DNA from: Cytobacillus sp. S13-E01 | Lineage (GTDB): Bacteria > Bacillota > Bacilli > Bacillales > Bacillaceae_L | DNA: 64,000 bases | Assembly: GCF_029193815.1 (NCBI RefSeq) | Contig: NZ_JARFVC010000004.1 | Coordinates: forward strand, 1 to 64,000 | Direction: 5' to 3' | In this document: piece by piece, positions 28,552 through 37,586 of the stretch | Numbering within the stretch: position 1 is the stretch's first letter | Layout of the letters: the number at the start of each line of letters is the position of its first letter | Position numbers and translations under genes: made by a program | Notes under the pieces: model-generated | The model's input: only the letters and a program-made list of their open reading frames with translations | Told to the model about the DNA's origin: nothing | Database searches by the model: none

Positions 28552-29537
28552 TTCACACCTGCATAGTTTCGCTCATTATATTTTTGAATCAAAGATTGAT
28601 AGAGTTCAAAGCTAATATTTCCGCCACTGACCATAACAGCAACATTCTTGTTCTTAATGCCAGTATGATGATTAAGTAAGGCCGCAATGGCTGCTGCTCC
28701 GGAAGGTTCAACAACTAGTTTTGCTCTCTCGGCAAGGAAGGCAACGGCATCTGCAATTTTTTCTTCGGATACTAGCACCAAGTCATCCACATATTTTTGA
28801 GTATGGGCAAACGTTAATTCGCCAGGCTTTTTTGCCATTAAGCCGTCAGCGATCGTTTCAACCTTCTCAACCTCAACCGGTTGCCCTGCTTGAAGTGAGC
28901 TATACATCGCAGTCGCTCCTTCAGTATTCACCCCAATAATTTTAATGGAAGGCTTAAGTTCCTTTGCTGCTGCTGCAACTCCTGAAATCAGACCGCCACC
29001 GCTTACAGGTACGATAATCGCATCTAGTTCAGGAAGTTCTTCTAATATTTCTAAGCTAATTGTTCCTTGACCAGCAATTGTATAAGGGTCATCAAATGGA
29101 TGAATCATCGCCAGGCCTTCTTCTTCGTGTAGCTCTAGAGCTTTTCTAAACATAGCAATGGAATCTGTACCGTGTTCAATCGCTCTAGCTCCGTATTGCT
29201 CAGTAATCGCTCTTTTTTTACTAGGCACAGGGTTTTCGGGCATAACAACAGTTGCAGAGATGTTAGCCATTTGTGCAGCGTAGGCTGTGCCTGCCCCGTG
29301 GTTACCTGCTGAGAAAGCAACAACTCCCCGTGCTTTTTCTTCTTCTGAAAGATTAATAATCTTATTGTAAGCTCCACGGATTTTAAATGAACCGGTTTTT
29401 TGAAGGTTTTCTGGTTTGAGATATACTTTGTTACCGGAAATGTGTGAAAAGGTCTGTGAGAACTGAAGTGGTGTTGGATGAATGACCCCTGCTAAAACTG
29501 CGCGGGCCTGCTGGATATCTTTTAAACTGACATACAT
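28548..29537 (-). CDS. Threonine/serine dehydratase-like PLP enzyme
   Basis: A fold-type II PLP enzyme of 329 residues without regulatory ACT domain, as in catabolic threonine or hydroxy-amino-acid dehydratases. The PLP lysine is Lys52 in TGSFKIRGAYNK, the phosphate loop is VPVSGGGLISG, and SAGNHGAGTAYAA is typical. It converts a beta-hydroxy amino acid to the 2-oxo acid and ammonia through an enamine; the adjacent RidA gene would clear that reactive enamine. Related 3-hydroxyaspartate dehydratases and EutB of ectoine breakdown share this shape. Second gene of the minus operon, directly after ridA. Confidence 0.87.
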   Translation of the reverse strand: MYVSLKDIQQARAVLAGVIHPTPLQFSQTFSHISGNKVYLKPENLQKTGSFKIRGAYNKIINLSEEEKARGVVAFSAGNHGAGTAYAAQMANISATVVMPENPVPSKKRAITEQYGARAIEHGTDSIAMFRKALELHEEEGLAMIHPFDDPYTIAGQGTISLEILEELPELDAIIVPVSGGGLISGVAAAAKELKPSIKIIGVNTEGATAMYSSLQAGQPVEVEKVETIADGLMAKKPGELTFAHTQKYVDDLVLVSEEKIADAVAFLAERAKLVVEPSGAAAIAALLNHHTGIKNKNVAVMVSGGNISFELYQSLIQKYNERNYAGVK

Positions 29538-30014
29538 TTAATTTTCCCCCTTATTGTTATCAATAACTTCTACGATCATTTCAATTTCTACTGGTAAATT
29601 AAATGGCAATACACTTGTACCAATTGCTGAACGAGCATGCCTGCCATTTTCACCTAACACTTCAACTAGTAAGTCGGACGCCCCATTAATAACTTCCGCT
29701 TGTCTGTAAAAGTCAAGACTGCTATTTACAAACCCTAAAAGCTTAATCACCCGAATATGTTGGAGATCATCTACTTCGTTTTTTATCATACTGAGAAGAT
29801 TGACTGCTGTTAATCTGGCAGCTTCATAAGCTTCCTCGAGTGTAACGTCGGCTCCAACACGACCTTGAATTACAGGCTTCCCATTTACGATAGGTCCAGA
29901 GCCAGAAGTATAGAGTAATTGACCATGTTTTCTTACTGTCACATAATTCGCTAATGGTTCCGGGGATTCCGGAAAGTTATACCCAAGCTGTTCAATCTTA
30001 TTTTCAATTAACAT
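29538..30014 (-). CDS. RidA-family enamine/imine deaminase
   Basis: The 158-residue protein has the RidA/YjgF (long, YjgH-like) features LLYTSGSGPIVNGKPVIQGR, LTAVNLLSMIKNEVDDLQHI and SAIGTSVLPFNLPVEIEMIV, with the arginine that binds the carboxylate near ARSAIG. It hydrolyses the 2-aminoacrylate-type enamines that PLP dehydratases release, and its gene stands immediately before such a dehydratase. I prefer ATG at 30014 with a strong ribosome site (aaagggggaat) over the frame start at 30044. First gene of the operon. Confidence 0.88.
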   Translation of the reverse strand: MLIENKIEQLGYNFPESPEPLANYVTVRKHGQLLYTSGSGPIVNGKPVIQGRVGADVTLEEAYEAARLTAVNLLSMIKNEVDDLQHIRVIKLLGFVNSSLDFYRQAEVINGASDLLVEVLGENGRHARSAIGTSVLPFNLPVEIEMIVEVIDNNKGEN

Positions 30015-30042
30015 AGAATTCCCCCTTTTATGTATTACTGAC

Positions 30043-30072
30043 ATTATAGTATTAAATATTTAAAAAATTCAA
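30043..30072 (-). promoter_or_regulatory. Promoter of the ridA operon
   Basis: Read on the minus strand: TTGAAT (30072-30067), 18 bases, TATAAT (30048-30043), with the start codon of ridA 29 bases downstream. The surrounding 150 bases are very AT-rich and must also contain the plus-strand promoter for alaX. Confidence 0.7.
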
Positions 30073-30212
30073 TAAAATTTAATTAATTTTTTATTCTGAT
30101 AAAAATTTTTTGTAAAATATAAAAAAATATGCCATGATTAATCAAAACTATTAAATGTGTTTTTGATAAATAACAAAAGGGACTTATTTTAAGAGAAAGG
30201 ATGGACATTAAA

Positions 30213-30932
30213 ATGACAGAATTATTTCTAGAAGATAGCTATTTACAAGAATGTGAGGCAACTATTCTTTCAATTGATGAAAATAAAATAGTGTTGGACC
30301 AAACGGTTTTTTACCCTACAGGAGGTGGCCAGGAACATGATACCGGCTTCCTGGTTCAGAATGGACAAACCTTTGACGTGGTAAATGTGAAAAAGGAACA
30401 GGGTCAGGTCGTACACTATCTCAAAGATGCAAAAGGGTTAGTTGAAGGGGAAGTTAAAGCAAAAATTGATTGGGAAAGGCGCTATCAACTAATGAAGCAC
30501 CATTCTCTATTACATGTCATGGCTAGTGTTTTTCATAGGAAGTATGGATCTCTCTGTACTGGGAATCAGATCCACCCTGAAAAAGCAAGAATTGATCTAA
30601 CCGAAATCAGTTCGCTATCTCAGGAAGAAATCGCAGCTGCGATTGAGCAGACAAATGAGGAGATCAAGGCAAATCATGTAATCAGTACCCGTGTGTTACC
30701 AAGGGAAGAGGCTGAAAATATTTCTGGTGCCATTAAAACGGTTGTCAATTTAATTCCTCCATTTGTTAAGGAAATTCGCCTAGTGAAAATCGGTGAGATT
30801 GATGAACAGGCCTGTGGCGGTACACATGTAAAGGAAACCTCTGAACTTCAAGGTGTTGTTTTAGATAAAGTAAAAAGTAAGGGGAAAGGTATAACCCGTT
30901 TAGAGGTGCATACAGCTGGGCCCCTAGTATAA
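30213..30932 (+). CDS. AlaX-type alanyl-tRNA editing protein
   Basis: A free-standing editing domain of 239 residues, homologous to the editing part of alanyl-tRNA synthetase. It hydrolyses Ser-tRNA(Ala) or related mischarged tRNA. Zinc ligands are in HHSLLHVMASV and CGGTHVKETSE; the glycine-rich FYPTGGGQEHDTG is also typical. Size fits AlaX-M. The ATG at 30213 has a usable distance to aagagaaagg; ATG 30201 is too near. It lies divergent from the ridA-dehydratase operon and upstream of an M20 hydrolase and transporter, an unusual setting for a translation quality gene. Confidence 0.88.
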   Translation: MTELFLEDSYLQECEATILSIDENKIVLDQTVFYPTGGGQEHDTGFLVQNGQTFDVVNVKKEQGQVVHYLKDAKGLVEGEVKAKIDWERRYQLMKHHSLLHVMASVFHRKYGSLCTGNQIHPEKARIDLTEISSLSQEEIAAAIEQTNEEIKANHVISTRVLPREEAENISGAIKTVVNLIPPFVKEIRLVKIGEIDEQACGGTHVKETSELQGVVLDKVKSKGKGITRLEVHTAGPLV

Positions 30933-31267
30933 TCAGTCCGCTAACGAACCGATCGGTCAATGAATGGGATAATAACCCATTTATTTGCACGTATCAGTGT
31001 TCGTTTTTTTAATTTTATTCAAGTGGAAAATAGTACCTTTTAAAAAATTTTTATTGCAAAAAAAAATTAAAAAATCCATTGACGATGGACAGTCAATTAG
31101 GATAAGATTGAAAAAATCAAATTATTTTAAATATTTAATTTTTAATGGAAATATTTACATATTGGGGGGGAAGCGAATCTACCTTGTCATACCTATTTCA
31201 GCAGGTCAGTTTGTTTAAATTAGTAAGGCTGGGATCTGAAATTTTTTAAAAAGGGGAGAGAATTAAT
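30933..31267 (+). other. Intergenic spacer between alaX and the M20 gene
   Basis: Holds CGAAC...GTTCG followed by TTTTTT (about 30945-31012), a loose possible terminator, and very AT-rich DNA afterwards. A G-run (31164-31170) has no ORF with family support. The M20 ribosome site aaaggggaga is at the end. Confidence 0.4.
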
Positions 31268-32437
31268 ATGGAAAAACTATTTCGAAAACTAGATGAATTA
31301 TATGATGAAGCGGTGCACATTCGCCGCCATTTGCATGAAAATCCAGAGCTTTCTTTTAAAGAAGTGGAAACACCGAAGTATATTGCGAAATATCATGAGG
31401 AACTCGGTCATGAGGTTCGAACTGGTGTCGGAGAAAGAGGGGTTGTCGCTAAATTAGTAGGGAAAAAACCAGGTCCGACGATTGCCTTGCGTGCAGACTT
31501 TGACGCTTTGCCTATCCATGAAGAAACCGATGTACCATTTAAATCAAAAGTAGACGGTGTAATGCACGCATGTGGCCATGATGCTCATACTGCCGGGCTA
31601 TTGGTTCTCGCAAAAGCGTTAAATAGTATCCAAGATGAATTACATGGTACGATCGTTTTTATCCACCAACATGCAGAGGAGTATCAGCCGGGGGGAGCTA
31701 TCGCGATGATTGAGGATGGCTGTCTTGAAGGTGTTGATGTCATTTTCGGAACCCATGTATGGGCAACGGGGCCTTATGGTGAAGTTGGTTTTCGAAGTGG
31801 CCCGACCATGGCAGCAGCTGACCGCTTTCATATTAAGGTTAAAGGTAAAGGCGGACATGGTGCACAGCCACATTTAACTAAGGACTCTTTAGTTGTAGCT
31901 TGTCAATTAGTGACCAATTTACAGCAAATTGTTAGCCGCCGCGTCGATCCGATAGAATCTGCAGTCTTGTCTGTTGGAAATTTTGTAGCACAGAATGCTT
32001 TTAATGTTATTGCAGATACTGTACAGCTTGATGGCACAGTTAGAACGTTTAAAGAGGATGTCCGTAATCAAGTGGAAAAAGAAATGGAACGAATTGTTCG
32101 AGGAACATGTTTGGCCGCTGATGTAGATTATGACTTTGATTTTGTAAGAGGTTATCCAGCGACTGTAAACCATCCTGAGGAAACAGAATTTGTTGCTGAA
32201 TTAGCCAAATCTGTACCTGGTGTAACAAATGTTTATGAAATTGCTCCGCAAATGGGTGGAGAGGATTATGCTTACTATTTAGAACATGTGAAAGGGACTT
32301 TCTTCTTTACAGGAGCTGGTAACCCAGATTGGGATGTTACCTATCCACATCACCACCCTAAGTTTGATATCGATGAGCGGTCGATGTTGATTGCTGCAAA
32401 AATACTCGGTAAGGCAGTAATGAACTACAACAAATAA
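31268..32437 (+). CDS. M20-family amidohydrolase/aminoacylase
   Basis: A 389-residue zinc hydrolase of the M20D (hippurate hydrolase, IAA-amino-acid hydrolase) group. Seen: RRHLHENPELSF at the start, ALRADFDALPIHE, the metal site HACGHDAHTAG, HQHAEEYQPGG with the catalytic Glu, GGHGAQPH in the dimerisation domain, and GGEDYAYYLE near the end. It removes acyl or aminobenzoyl groups from amino acids or splits small peptides. The AbgT transporter follows after 54 bp, as in the abg system for p-aminobenzoyl-glutamate. Confidence 0.9.
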   Translation: MEKLFRKLDELYDEAVHIRRHLHENPELSFKEVETPKYIAKYHEELGHEVRTGVGERGVVAKLVGKKPGPTIALRADFDALPIHEETDVPFKSKVDGVMHACGHDAHTAGLLVLAKALNSIQDELHGTIVFIHQHAEEYQPGGAIAMIEDGCLEGVDVIFGTHVWATGPYGEVGFRSGPTMAAADRFHIKVKGKGGHGAQPHLTKDSLVVACQLVTNLQQIVSRRVDPIESAVLSVGNFVAQNAFNVIADTVQLDGTVRTFKEDVRNQVEKEMERIVRGTCLAADVDYDFDFVRGYPATVNHPEETEFVAELAKSVPGVTNVYEIAPQMGGEDYAYYLEHVKGTFFFTGAGNPDWDVTYPHHHPKFDIDERSMLIAAKILGKAVMNYNK

Positions 32438-32491
32438 ATTGAGTAACTTTTTTTACCAAAATTCTTTTGAAAGAAGTGAGGGGGAAAATAA

Positions 32492-34030
32492 GTGAATACA
32501 AATCCGCAAGTGGAAGGGTCACCCAAGAAGAAAAAAGGTTTCTTTAATATTTTTCTAGACTTTATTGAAAAGTATGGAAACAAACTTCCTGATCCTGTCA
32601 TGTTATTCGTTTTCATTACGCTTTTGATCCTTGTTGCATCAGCCATATTTGGGGCTCTAGGTACTACCGCAGTTAATCCAGCGGATGGTAAGGAAATCGT
32701 TGCTATAAATCTATTAAATGGTGAAGGTCTAATCAAAATCTTAGGAGGTTTGGTTACTAACTTCACAAGCTTTCCACCGCTAGGATTAGTGCTAGTCGTT
32801 ATGCTAGGTGTTGGTGTGGCTGAATCAACTGGACTTATTTCTGCTTTTATGAAAACGACAATTTTAAATGCTCCAAAGAAATTAATTTTACCAACGATCG
32901 TTCTTGTAGCTATGCTTGGTAATGCAGCAGCAGATGCAGCGATGGTTGTTTTACCTCCGATTGTTGCAATGATTTTCGTCGCACTTGGTAGACATCCAAT
33001 CGCCGGACTTGCCGCCGCTTATGCATCAGTTGCAGGTGGTTTTAGTGCTAACTTAATTCTGAGTATGCTTGACCCTTTAGTTGCAGGATTTACCCAAACG
33101 GGTGCACAATTAATTGACCCTAGTTATGTAGCAAATCCAGCTATGAACTATTACTTTTTAGTTGTTTCTTGCCTGGTGTTAGTGCCTGTAGCTGTGTTTG
33201 TAACAGCCAAGATTGTTGAGCCTCGCTTAGGGGTATACACTGGCGAAATAATTAAAATGGAAAAAGTAACCGCTTTAGAAAAAAGGGGATTAAAATGGGC
33301 TGCTATTTCCCTCGGCGTACTGGCTCTTATTGTTTTATTCTTAACTTTACCTAAGGATGCTCTTTTAAGACACCCTGAAACTGGCTCATTAACCGTGTCA
33401 CCTTTTATGAACAGCTTAGTTCCACTTATGATGCTGTTCTTCCTAGTTCCAGCTTTATTCTACGGATTTGCAGCAAAAGTTCTAACATCATCTAAAGATG
33501 TTGCTGACCATTTATCAAAATCAATGTCAGGTATGGGAACTTACATCGTTATCGCGTTTGTTGCAGCACAAATGATCACATTCTTTAGTTGGAGTAACCT
33601 AGGACCAATCGTTGCTATCAAAGGTGCAGAATTTTTACAAGCGATTGGACTTACAGGCCTTCCGTTATTAATTGGGTTTATCATTGTCGCTGCTTTAATT
33701 AACTTATTGGTAGCTAGTGCTTCGGCTAAGTGGGCGATTCTTGCACCAGTTTTTGTTCCGATGTTCATGATACTAGGCTATAGCCCAGCATTTACACAAG
33801 CGGCGTATCGCATAGGGGATTCCATTACCAACCCAATTACACCAATGCTCGCTTATTTTGCCATCGCCTTAACCTTTGCACAAAAATATGACAAAAAAAT
33901 TGGAATCGGAACCTTCATGTCATCCTTACTTCCGTATTCCATTGCATTCGCAATCGTGTGGATTATACTATTCATCGTATGGTACCTGTTTGGACTACCA
34001 CTTGGACCTGGGGCGTATATTCGTATGTAG
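32492..34030 (+). CDS. AbgT-family transporter
   Basis: This integral membrane protein of 512 residues has about 11-13 helices. It starts with the typical basic N-terminus and then FLDFIEKYGNKLPDPVMLFV, the AbgT family signature, later GVGVAESTGLISA, GNAAADAAMVVLPPIVAM, AAYASVAGGFSANL and SASAKWAILAPVFVPM. AbgT members import p-aminobenzoyl-glutamate or export sulfonamides. GTG start follows gtgaggggga. With the adjacent M20 hydrolase it forms an uptake-and-cleave pair, whose substrate may be an acylated or peptide-bound amino acid. Confidence 0.92.
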   Translation: MNTNPQVEGSPKKKKGFFNIFLDFIEKYGNKLPDPVMLFVFITLLILVASAIFGALGTTAVNPADGKEIVAINLLNGEGLIKILGGLVTNFTSFPPLGLVLVVMLGVGVAESTGLISAFMKTTILNAPKKLILPTIVLVAMLGNAAADAAMVVLPPIVAMIFVALGRHPIAGLAAAYASVAGGFSANLILSMLDPLVAGFTQTGAQLIDPSYVANPAMNYYFLVVSCLVLVPVAVFVTAKIVEPRLGVYTGEIIKMEKVTALEKRGLKWAAISLGVLALIVLFLTLPKDALLRHPETGSLTVSPFMNSLVPLMMLFFLVPALFYGFAAKVLTSSKDVADHLSKSMSGMGTYIVIAFVAAQMITFFSWSNLGPIVAIKGAEFLQAIGLTGLPLLIGFIIVAALINLLVASASAKWAILAPVFVPMFMILGYSPAFTQAAYRIGDSITNPITPMLAYFAIALTFAQKYDKKIGIGTFMSSLLPYSIAFAIVWIILFIVWYLFGLPLGPGAYIRM

Positions 34031-34083
34031 GTTATGTACCAGTGCTAGCCTAGCTCTTTAAAATAGACACAGTGATTAATAGC

Positions 34084-34123
34084 AAAAAAGCCCTGCAGAA
34101 GTTATTATTGCAGGGCTTTTTTA
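34084..34123 (+). terminator. Terminator of the alaX-M20-abgT unit
   Basis: AAAAAAGCCCTGCA and TGCAGGGCTTTTTT form a strong 13-14-pair stem with T-run, 54 bases after the transporter stop. Confidence 0.92.
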
Positions 34124-34202
34124 ATGCGGATTTTTAGGTTTGAGTTTAATGCTGTTATGGTATAGGTGCCTAACCACTGGTGCGTTAATAAGTTAAAGTG
34201 CA

Positions 34203-34962
34203 AGGCCCGAAATTGCGAAAAAAATAAAAAACGGTAATCAAAAGAGTAACCTAATGCCCGAAACTCCGCAAAAAATCGAAAACGGTAACCAAAAGTGCAA
34301 TCTGATGCCCGAAATCGCAAAAAAAATAAAAAACGGTAACCAAAAGAGTAATCTGATGCCCGAAATCACGAAAAAAATAAAAAACGGTAACCAAAAGAGC
34401 AATCTGATGCCCGAAATCGCAAAAAAAATAAAAAACGGTAACCAAAAGTGCAATCTGATGCCCGAAATCGCAAAAAAAATAAAAAACGGTAACCAAAAGA
34501 GTAATCTGATGCCCGAAATCGCGAAAAAAATAAAAAACGGTAATCAAAAGTGCAATCTGATGCCCGAAATCACGAAAAAAATAAAAAACGGTAATCAAAA
34601 GAGCAATCTGATGCCCGAAATCACGAAAAAAATAAAAAACGGTAATCAAAAGAGCAATCTGATGCCCGAAATCGCAAAAAAAAATAAAAAACGGTAACCA
34701 AAAGAGCAATCTGATGCCCGAAATCACGAAAAAAATAAAAAACGGTAATCAAAAGTGCAATCTGATGCCCGAAATCGCAAAAAAAATAAAAAACGGTAAC
34801 CAAAAGAGCAATCTGATGCCCGAAATCACGAAAAAAATAAAAAACGGTAACCAAAAGAGCAATCTGATGCCCGAAATCGCGAAAAAAATAAAAAACGGTA
34901 ACCAAAAGAGCAATCTGATGCCCGAAATTGCGAAAAAAATAAAAAACGGTAATCAAAAGTAG
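34203..34962. repeat. Tandem array of a 51-bp unit, about 15 copies
   Basis: Each unit contains GATGCCCGAAAT, C-G-C followed by an A-run, TAAAAAACGG, TAACC or TAATC, and AAAAGAGCAATCT. Unit length is 51 bp (52 in the unit around 34672, one extra A). The plus strand is open over most of it with a 17-residue period (KKIKNGNQKSNLMPEIA) and the minus strand is open too. No ribosome site precedes, one unit shifts the frame, and the unit variants are synonymous or not without pattern, so I treat it as a minisatellite and not a gene. Variants (IA/IT, C/S, aacc/aatc) are shuffled along the array. Confidence 0.85.
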
Positions 34963-34983
34963 CAATAGTAGTATTATTTTATT

Positions 34984-35208
34984 AAAAGATAAGAAAGTAT
35001 AAAAATTTGAACCTAGTTTTAGTGTCTAGCTCCTGGCGCCATCAGTCCTGAGGTCATAAGCCAAGCACTTCCTGAAGGTAAAGAACGCCTTCAGTCAGGG
35101 CTCGTCTTATGCTTGACTTGCATAGGATTTGCTGATGTCGATGTTCGCCACAGGACGTGGCGGGTTTTAATCGACGCGCCGAAAGGCGGGCGTCCTGCGC
35201 TTTTCTTA
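34984..35208 (+). repeat. Structured repeat, long variant (225 bp), copy 3
   Basis: Same ends as the 163-bp repeat (AAAAGATAAGAAAG...GCGCTTTTCTTA) but with a different inner hairpin (CACTTCCTGAAGG...CCTTCAGTCAGG) and an added segment around 35120-35175 that contains CGCCACAGGACGTGGCG. The added segment reappears inverted at 46060-46085. Confidence 0.8.
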
Positions 35209-35273
35209 TCTATATTCTAAAAAGTGAATAAGTGTAAGTTATGGATATTTAATAAAAAACAATAAAATATTAG

Positions 35274-35303
35274 TTGAAATATTCACAATAATCATACTAT
35301 AAT
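35274..35303 (+). promoter_or_regulatory. Promoter of the FadR-type regulator gene
   Basis: TTGAAA (35274-35279), 18 bases, TATAAT (35298-35303). Confidence 0.75.
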
Positions 35304-35304
35304 A

Positions 35305-35319
35305 ACCTATATGATAGGT
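35305..35319 (+). promoter_or_regulatory. Palindromic candidate operator
   Basis: ACCTAT-ATG-ATAGGT is a perfect 6-3-6 palindrome that begins one base after the -10 box, at the likely transcription start. The position fits autorepression by the GntR-type protein encoded next. Confidence 0.5.
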
Positions 35320-35359
35320 AGACAGCTTCGAGAAGGATGGGTGTTACGGGGGAGGTATT

Positions 35360-36040
35360 ATGACACAAGTTCGAAAGCAATTAATTCATGAGATGATTGT
35401 AGAAGAAGTGAAGCGGTATATTCGAGTGAATGAATTACAAAAAGGGGATAAGATTCCTTCAATGGGGGAACTTGCATTAAAATTTGGAGTCAGTCGCACA
35501 AGTATTCGCGAAGCATTAAGACAATTAGAAGCCCTTCATTTTCTAGAAATTGTGAATGGAAAAGGCATCTTAGTAAAGGATGCTAACTCACACCAAATTC
35601 AAACCCGTATATTTATCGAAAGTGAGAAAACTTTTTTACTTCAAATGTGCGATGTTCGCAGAGGATTAGAAGGTAGGGCTGTAGAACTTGCAGCAGTTAG
35701 GTCAACAAATGAGCAGATAAGCAAAATGGAATCGAATTTAAAGATTTATGAGCGGCTTCGTATTTTAAATGAGGACACTGCAAAAGCGGATTTACTGTTC
35801 CACAGGACTCTTTATGAAGCATCTCACAATCCTGTTCTTTGTAAGATGATAGATTCTGTATACGACTCTTTTCATGAATTTTGGCAAAAGCCTTTTGGTA
35901 TTCAAAAGATTTTTGAGGACACATATTATTTGCATGAAGATCTATTTAGAAATGTGAAAGAAAGGGAGCCTAAAAAAGCAAGCGAGACCGTAAACCAACT
36001 CATAGATATCGTAGAGGTGTCGATAAAAAAGCTTTTTTAG
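35360..36040 (+). CDS. FadR/GntR-family transcriptional regulator
   Basis: A 226-residue regulator with N-terminal winged helix (KIPSMGELALKFGVSRTSIR, EALRQLEALHFLEIVNGKG) and an all-helical FCD ligand-binding domain (about 80-220; metal-type residues in DLLFHRTLYEASHNPVL and YYLHEDLF). FCD regulators bind small organic acids, often through a metal. It precedes an MHS transporter gene by 55 bp and probably controls it and the cyclodeaminase-like gene. ATG 35360 follows gggggaggt. The palindrome upstream suggests autoregulation. Confidence 0.88.
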   Translation: MTQVRKQLIHEMIVEEVKRYIRVNELQKGDKIPSMGELALKFGVSRTSIREALRQLEALHFLEIVNGKGILVKDANSHQIQTRIFIESEKTFLLQMCDVRRGLEGRAVELAAVRSTNEQISKMESNLKIYERLRILNEDTAKADLLFHRTLYEASHNPVLCKMIDSVYDSFHEFWQKPFGIQKIFEDTYYLHEDLFRNVKEREPKKASETVNQLIDIVEVSIKKLF

Positions 36041-36095
36041 TCCTCATATGAATCAACAATATCATTAGCAAACAAATAAAAAGGGGTGGATTCAC

Positions 36096-37406
36096 ATGGC
36101 CAATCAACAAGTTGAAGAGAAAGTTGCTAAAAAGGCACTTGTAGCTAGTTTAATAGGTAGTTCTATTGAGTGGTATGATTATTTTTTATATGGAACCGTG
36201 GCAGCACTTGTATTTAGTAAACTTTATTTTCCTTCCGAAGACCCGTCAGTTGGTTTAATGCTGGCCTATGCTTCGTTTGCAATTCCGTTTTTTATTCGTC
36301 CACTTGGTGGCGTCATATTCAGTCATATTGGGGATAGGATCGGTAGGAAAAAGACACTTGTCATGACCTTATCTTTGATGGGGATTGCTACCGTATTAAT
36401 CGGTTTACTTCCTTCCTATGAAACAATTGGGATATGGGCACCTATTTTATTAATTACGTTACGGCTAATTCAAGGCCTTGGGATCGGGGGAGAATGGGGG
36501 GGAGCGCTTCTTCTTGCAGTCGAATATGCTCCAGATAAGAAAAAAGGTTTTTTTGGAAGTATTCCACAAATGGGTGTAACTATTGGGATGTTATTAGGAA
36601 CATTATCGATTTCACTTATGACTCTATTACCAGATGAAGCATTTTTAGCTTGGGGCTGGCGTGTTCCATTTATTTTAAGTTCTATTTTAGTATTTATTGG
36701 ATTGTGGATTCGAAATGGTCTAGATGAAACACCTGCTTTTAAGGAGGCACAAAAAACAGGGAATATTTCAAAGATGCCATTGATTGACACGTTTAAGTAT
36801 CATTGGCGTTCCGTTCTTTTAGCCGTGGGAGCTAAAGTTGTAGAGACTGCTCCGTTTTATATTTTTTCAACGTTTATCATTGCTTACGCAACTGGTACGT
36901 TGGGGTTTGAGAGAAGTTCAGCACTAAATGCTGTTACTATTGCAACGCTTATTACAACGATAATGATTCCTTTTATGGGGATATGGTCCGATAAGATTGG
37001 ACGTAAGCCAATTTATATCGGTGGAACAATTGCTATGGTTTTATATGCTTTTCCATACTTTTATTTATTATCATTAGGTTCTGTTTTATGGTTGACGATT
37101 GCAACTATAATCGGCTTAGGCATTATTTGGGCACCAATCACAGCCGTTTTAGGTACTATGTTCTCAGAAATTTTCGCAACGAATGTTCGTTACACAGGTG
37201 TTACGGTAGGATACCAACTTGGAGCTGCAATAGCAGGCGGAACGGCCCCATTAATTGCGACTGCACTATTAGCTACATATAATAATTCTTCAACTCCAGT
37301 TTCTATTTACATTATTATCACAGGCATAGTTTCATTAATTGCTATTATGTTGATAAGGGAAACGAGAGATATCAAGTTAGATCAACAGGAACAAAAGGTA
37401 ATATAA
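36096..37406 (+). CDS. MFS transporter of the metabolite:H+ symporter (MHS) family
   Basis: The 436-residue protein has 12 predicted helices. MHS signatures are ASLIGSSIEWYDYFLYGTVA at the start, IRPLGGVIFSHIGDRIGRKK between helices 2 and 3, IQGLGIGGEWGGALLLAVEY, and WSDKIGRKPIY between helices 8 and 9. Members take up carboxylates, betaines or shikimate-like compounds with protons. The neighbouring cyclodeaminase-like gene suggests an amino or imino acid as substrate. The gene follows the regulator closely and may share its transcript. Confidence 0.9.
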   Translation: MANQQVEEKVAKKALVASLIGSSIEWYDYFLYGTVAALVFSKLYFPSEDPSVGLMLAYASFAIPFFIRPLGGVIFSHIGDRIGRKKTLVMTLSLMGIATVLIGLLPSYETIGIWAPILLITLRLIQGLGIGGEWGGALLLAVEYAPDKKKGFFGSIPQMGVTIGMLLGTLSISLMTLLPDEAFLAWGWRVPFILSSILVFIGLWIRNGLDETPAFKEAQKTGNISKMPLIDTFKYHWRSVLLAVGAKVVETAPFYIFSTFIIAYATGTLGFERSSALNAVTIATLITTIMIPFMGIWSDKIGRKPIYIGGTIAMVLYAFPYFYLLSLGSVLWLTIATIIGLGIIWAPITAVLGTMFSEIFATNVRYTGVTVGYQLGAAIAGGTAPLIATALLATYNNSSTPVSIYIIITGIVSLIAIMLIRETRDIKLDQQEQKVI

Positions 37407-37586
37407 ATTACATGTCGTTAGGCTTAATGATGTCCTAAAACTAAAAGAAGTCGCCCAAATGCATGTGATAAATAATTCGTAAGTCTAAGTCTTATTTATC
37501 TGTATATGGACATGGTAAACAAAAGATAAGGACTTATGGGACGACTCGATAGGACATGTGTAGATTCAGACCAGGGAGTGAGTCAG

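Noticed and set aside
34203-34962. CRISPR array
   Set aside because: The units are directly adjacent and alike throughout; there are no unique spacers and no cas genes, so it is a tandem minisatellite.
34251-34965. Minus-strand frames with repeated FYFFRDFGHQIALL-like sequence
   Set aside because: They are translations of the 51-bp repeat without ribosome sites, and the frame breaks at the 52-bp unit.
37407-37586. T-box leader before the cyclodeaminase-like gene
   Set aside because: No AGGGTGGNACCGCG-type antiterminator core and no terminator with it.
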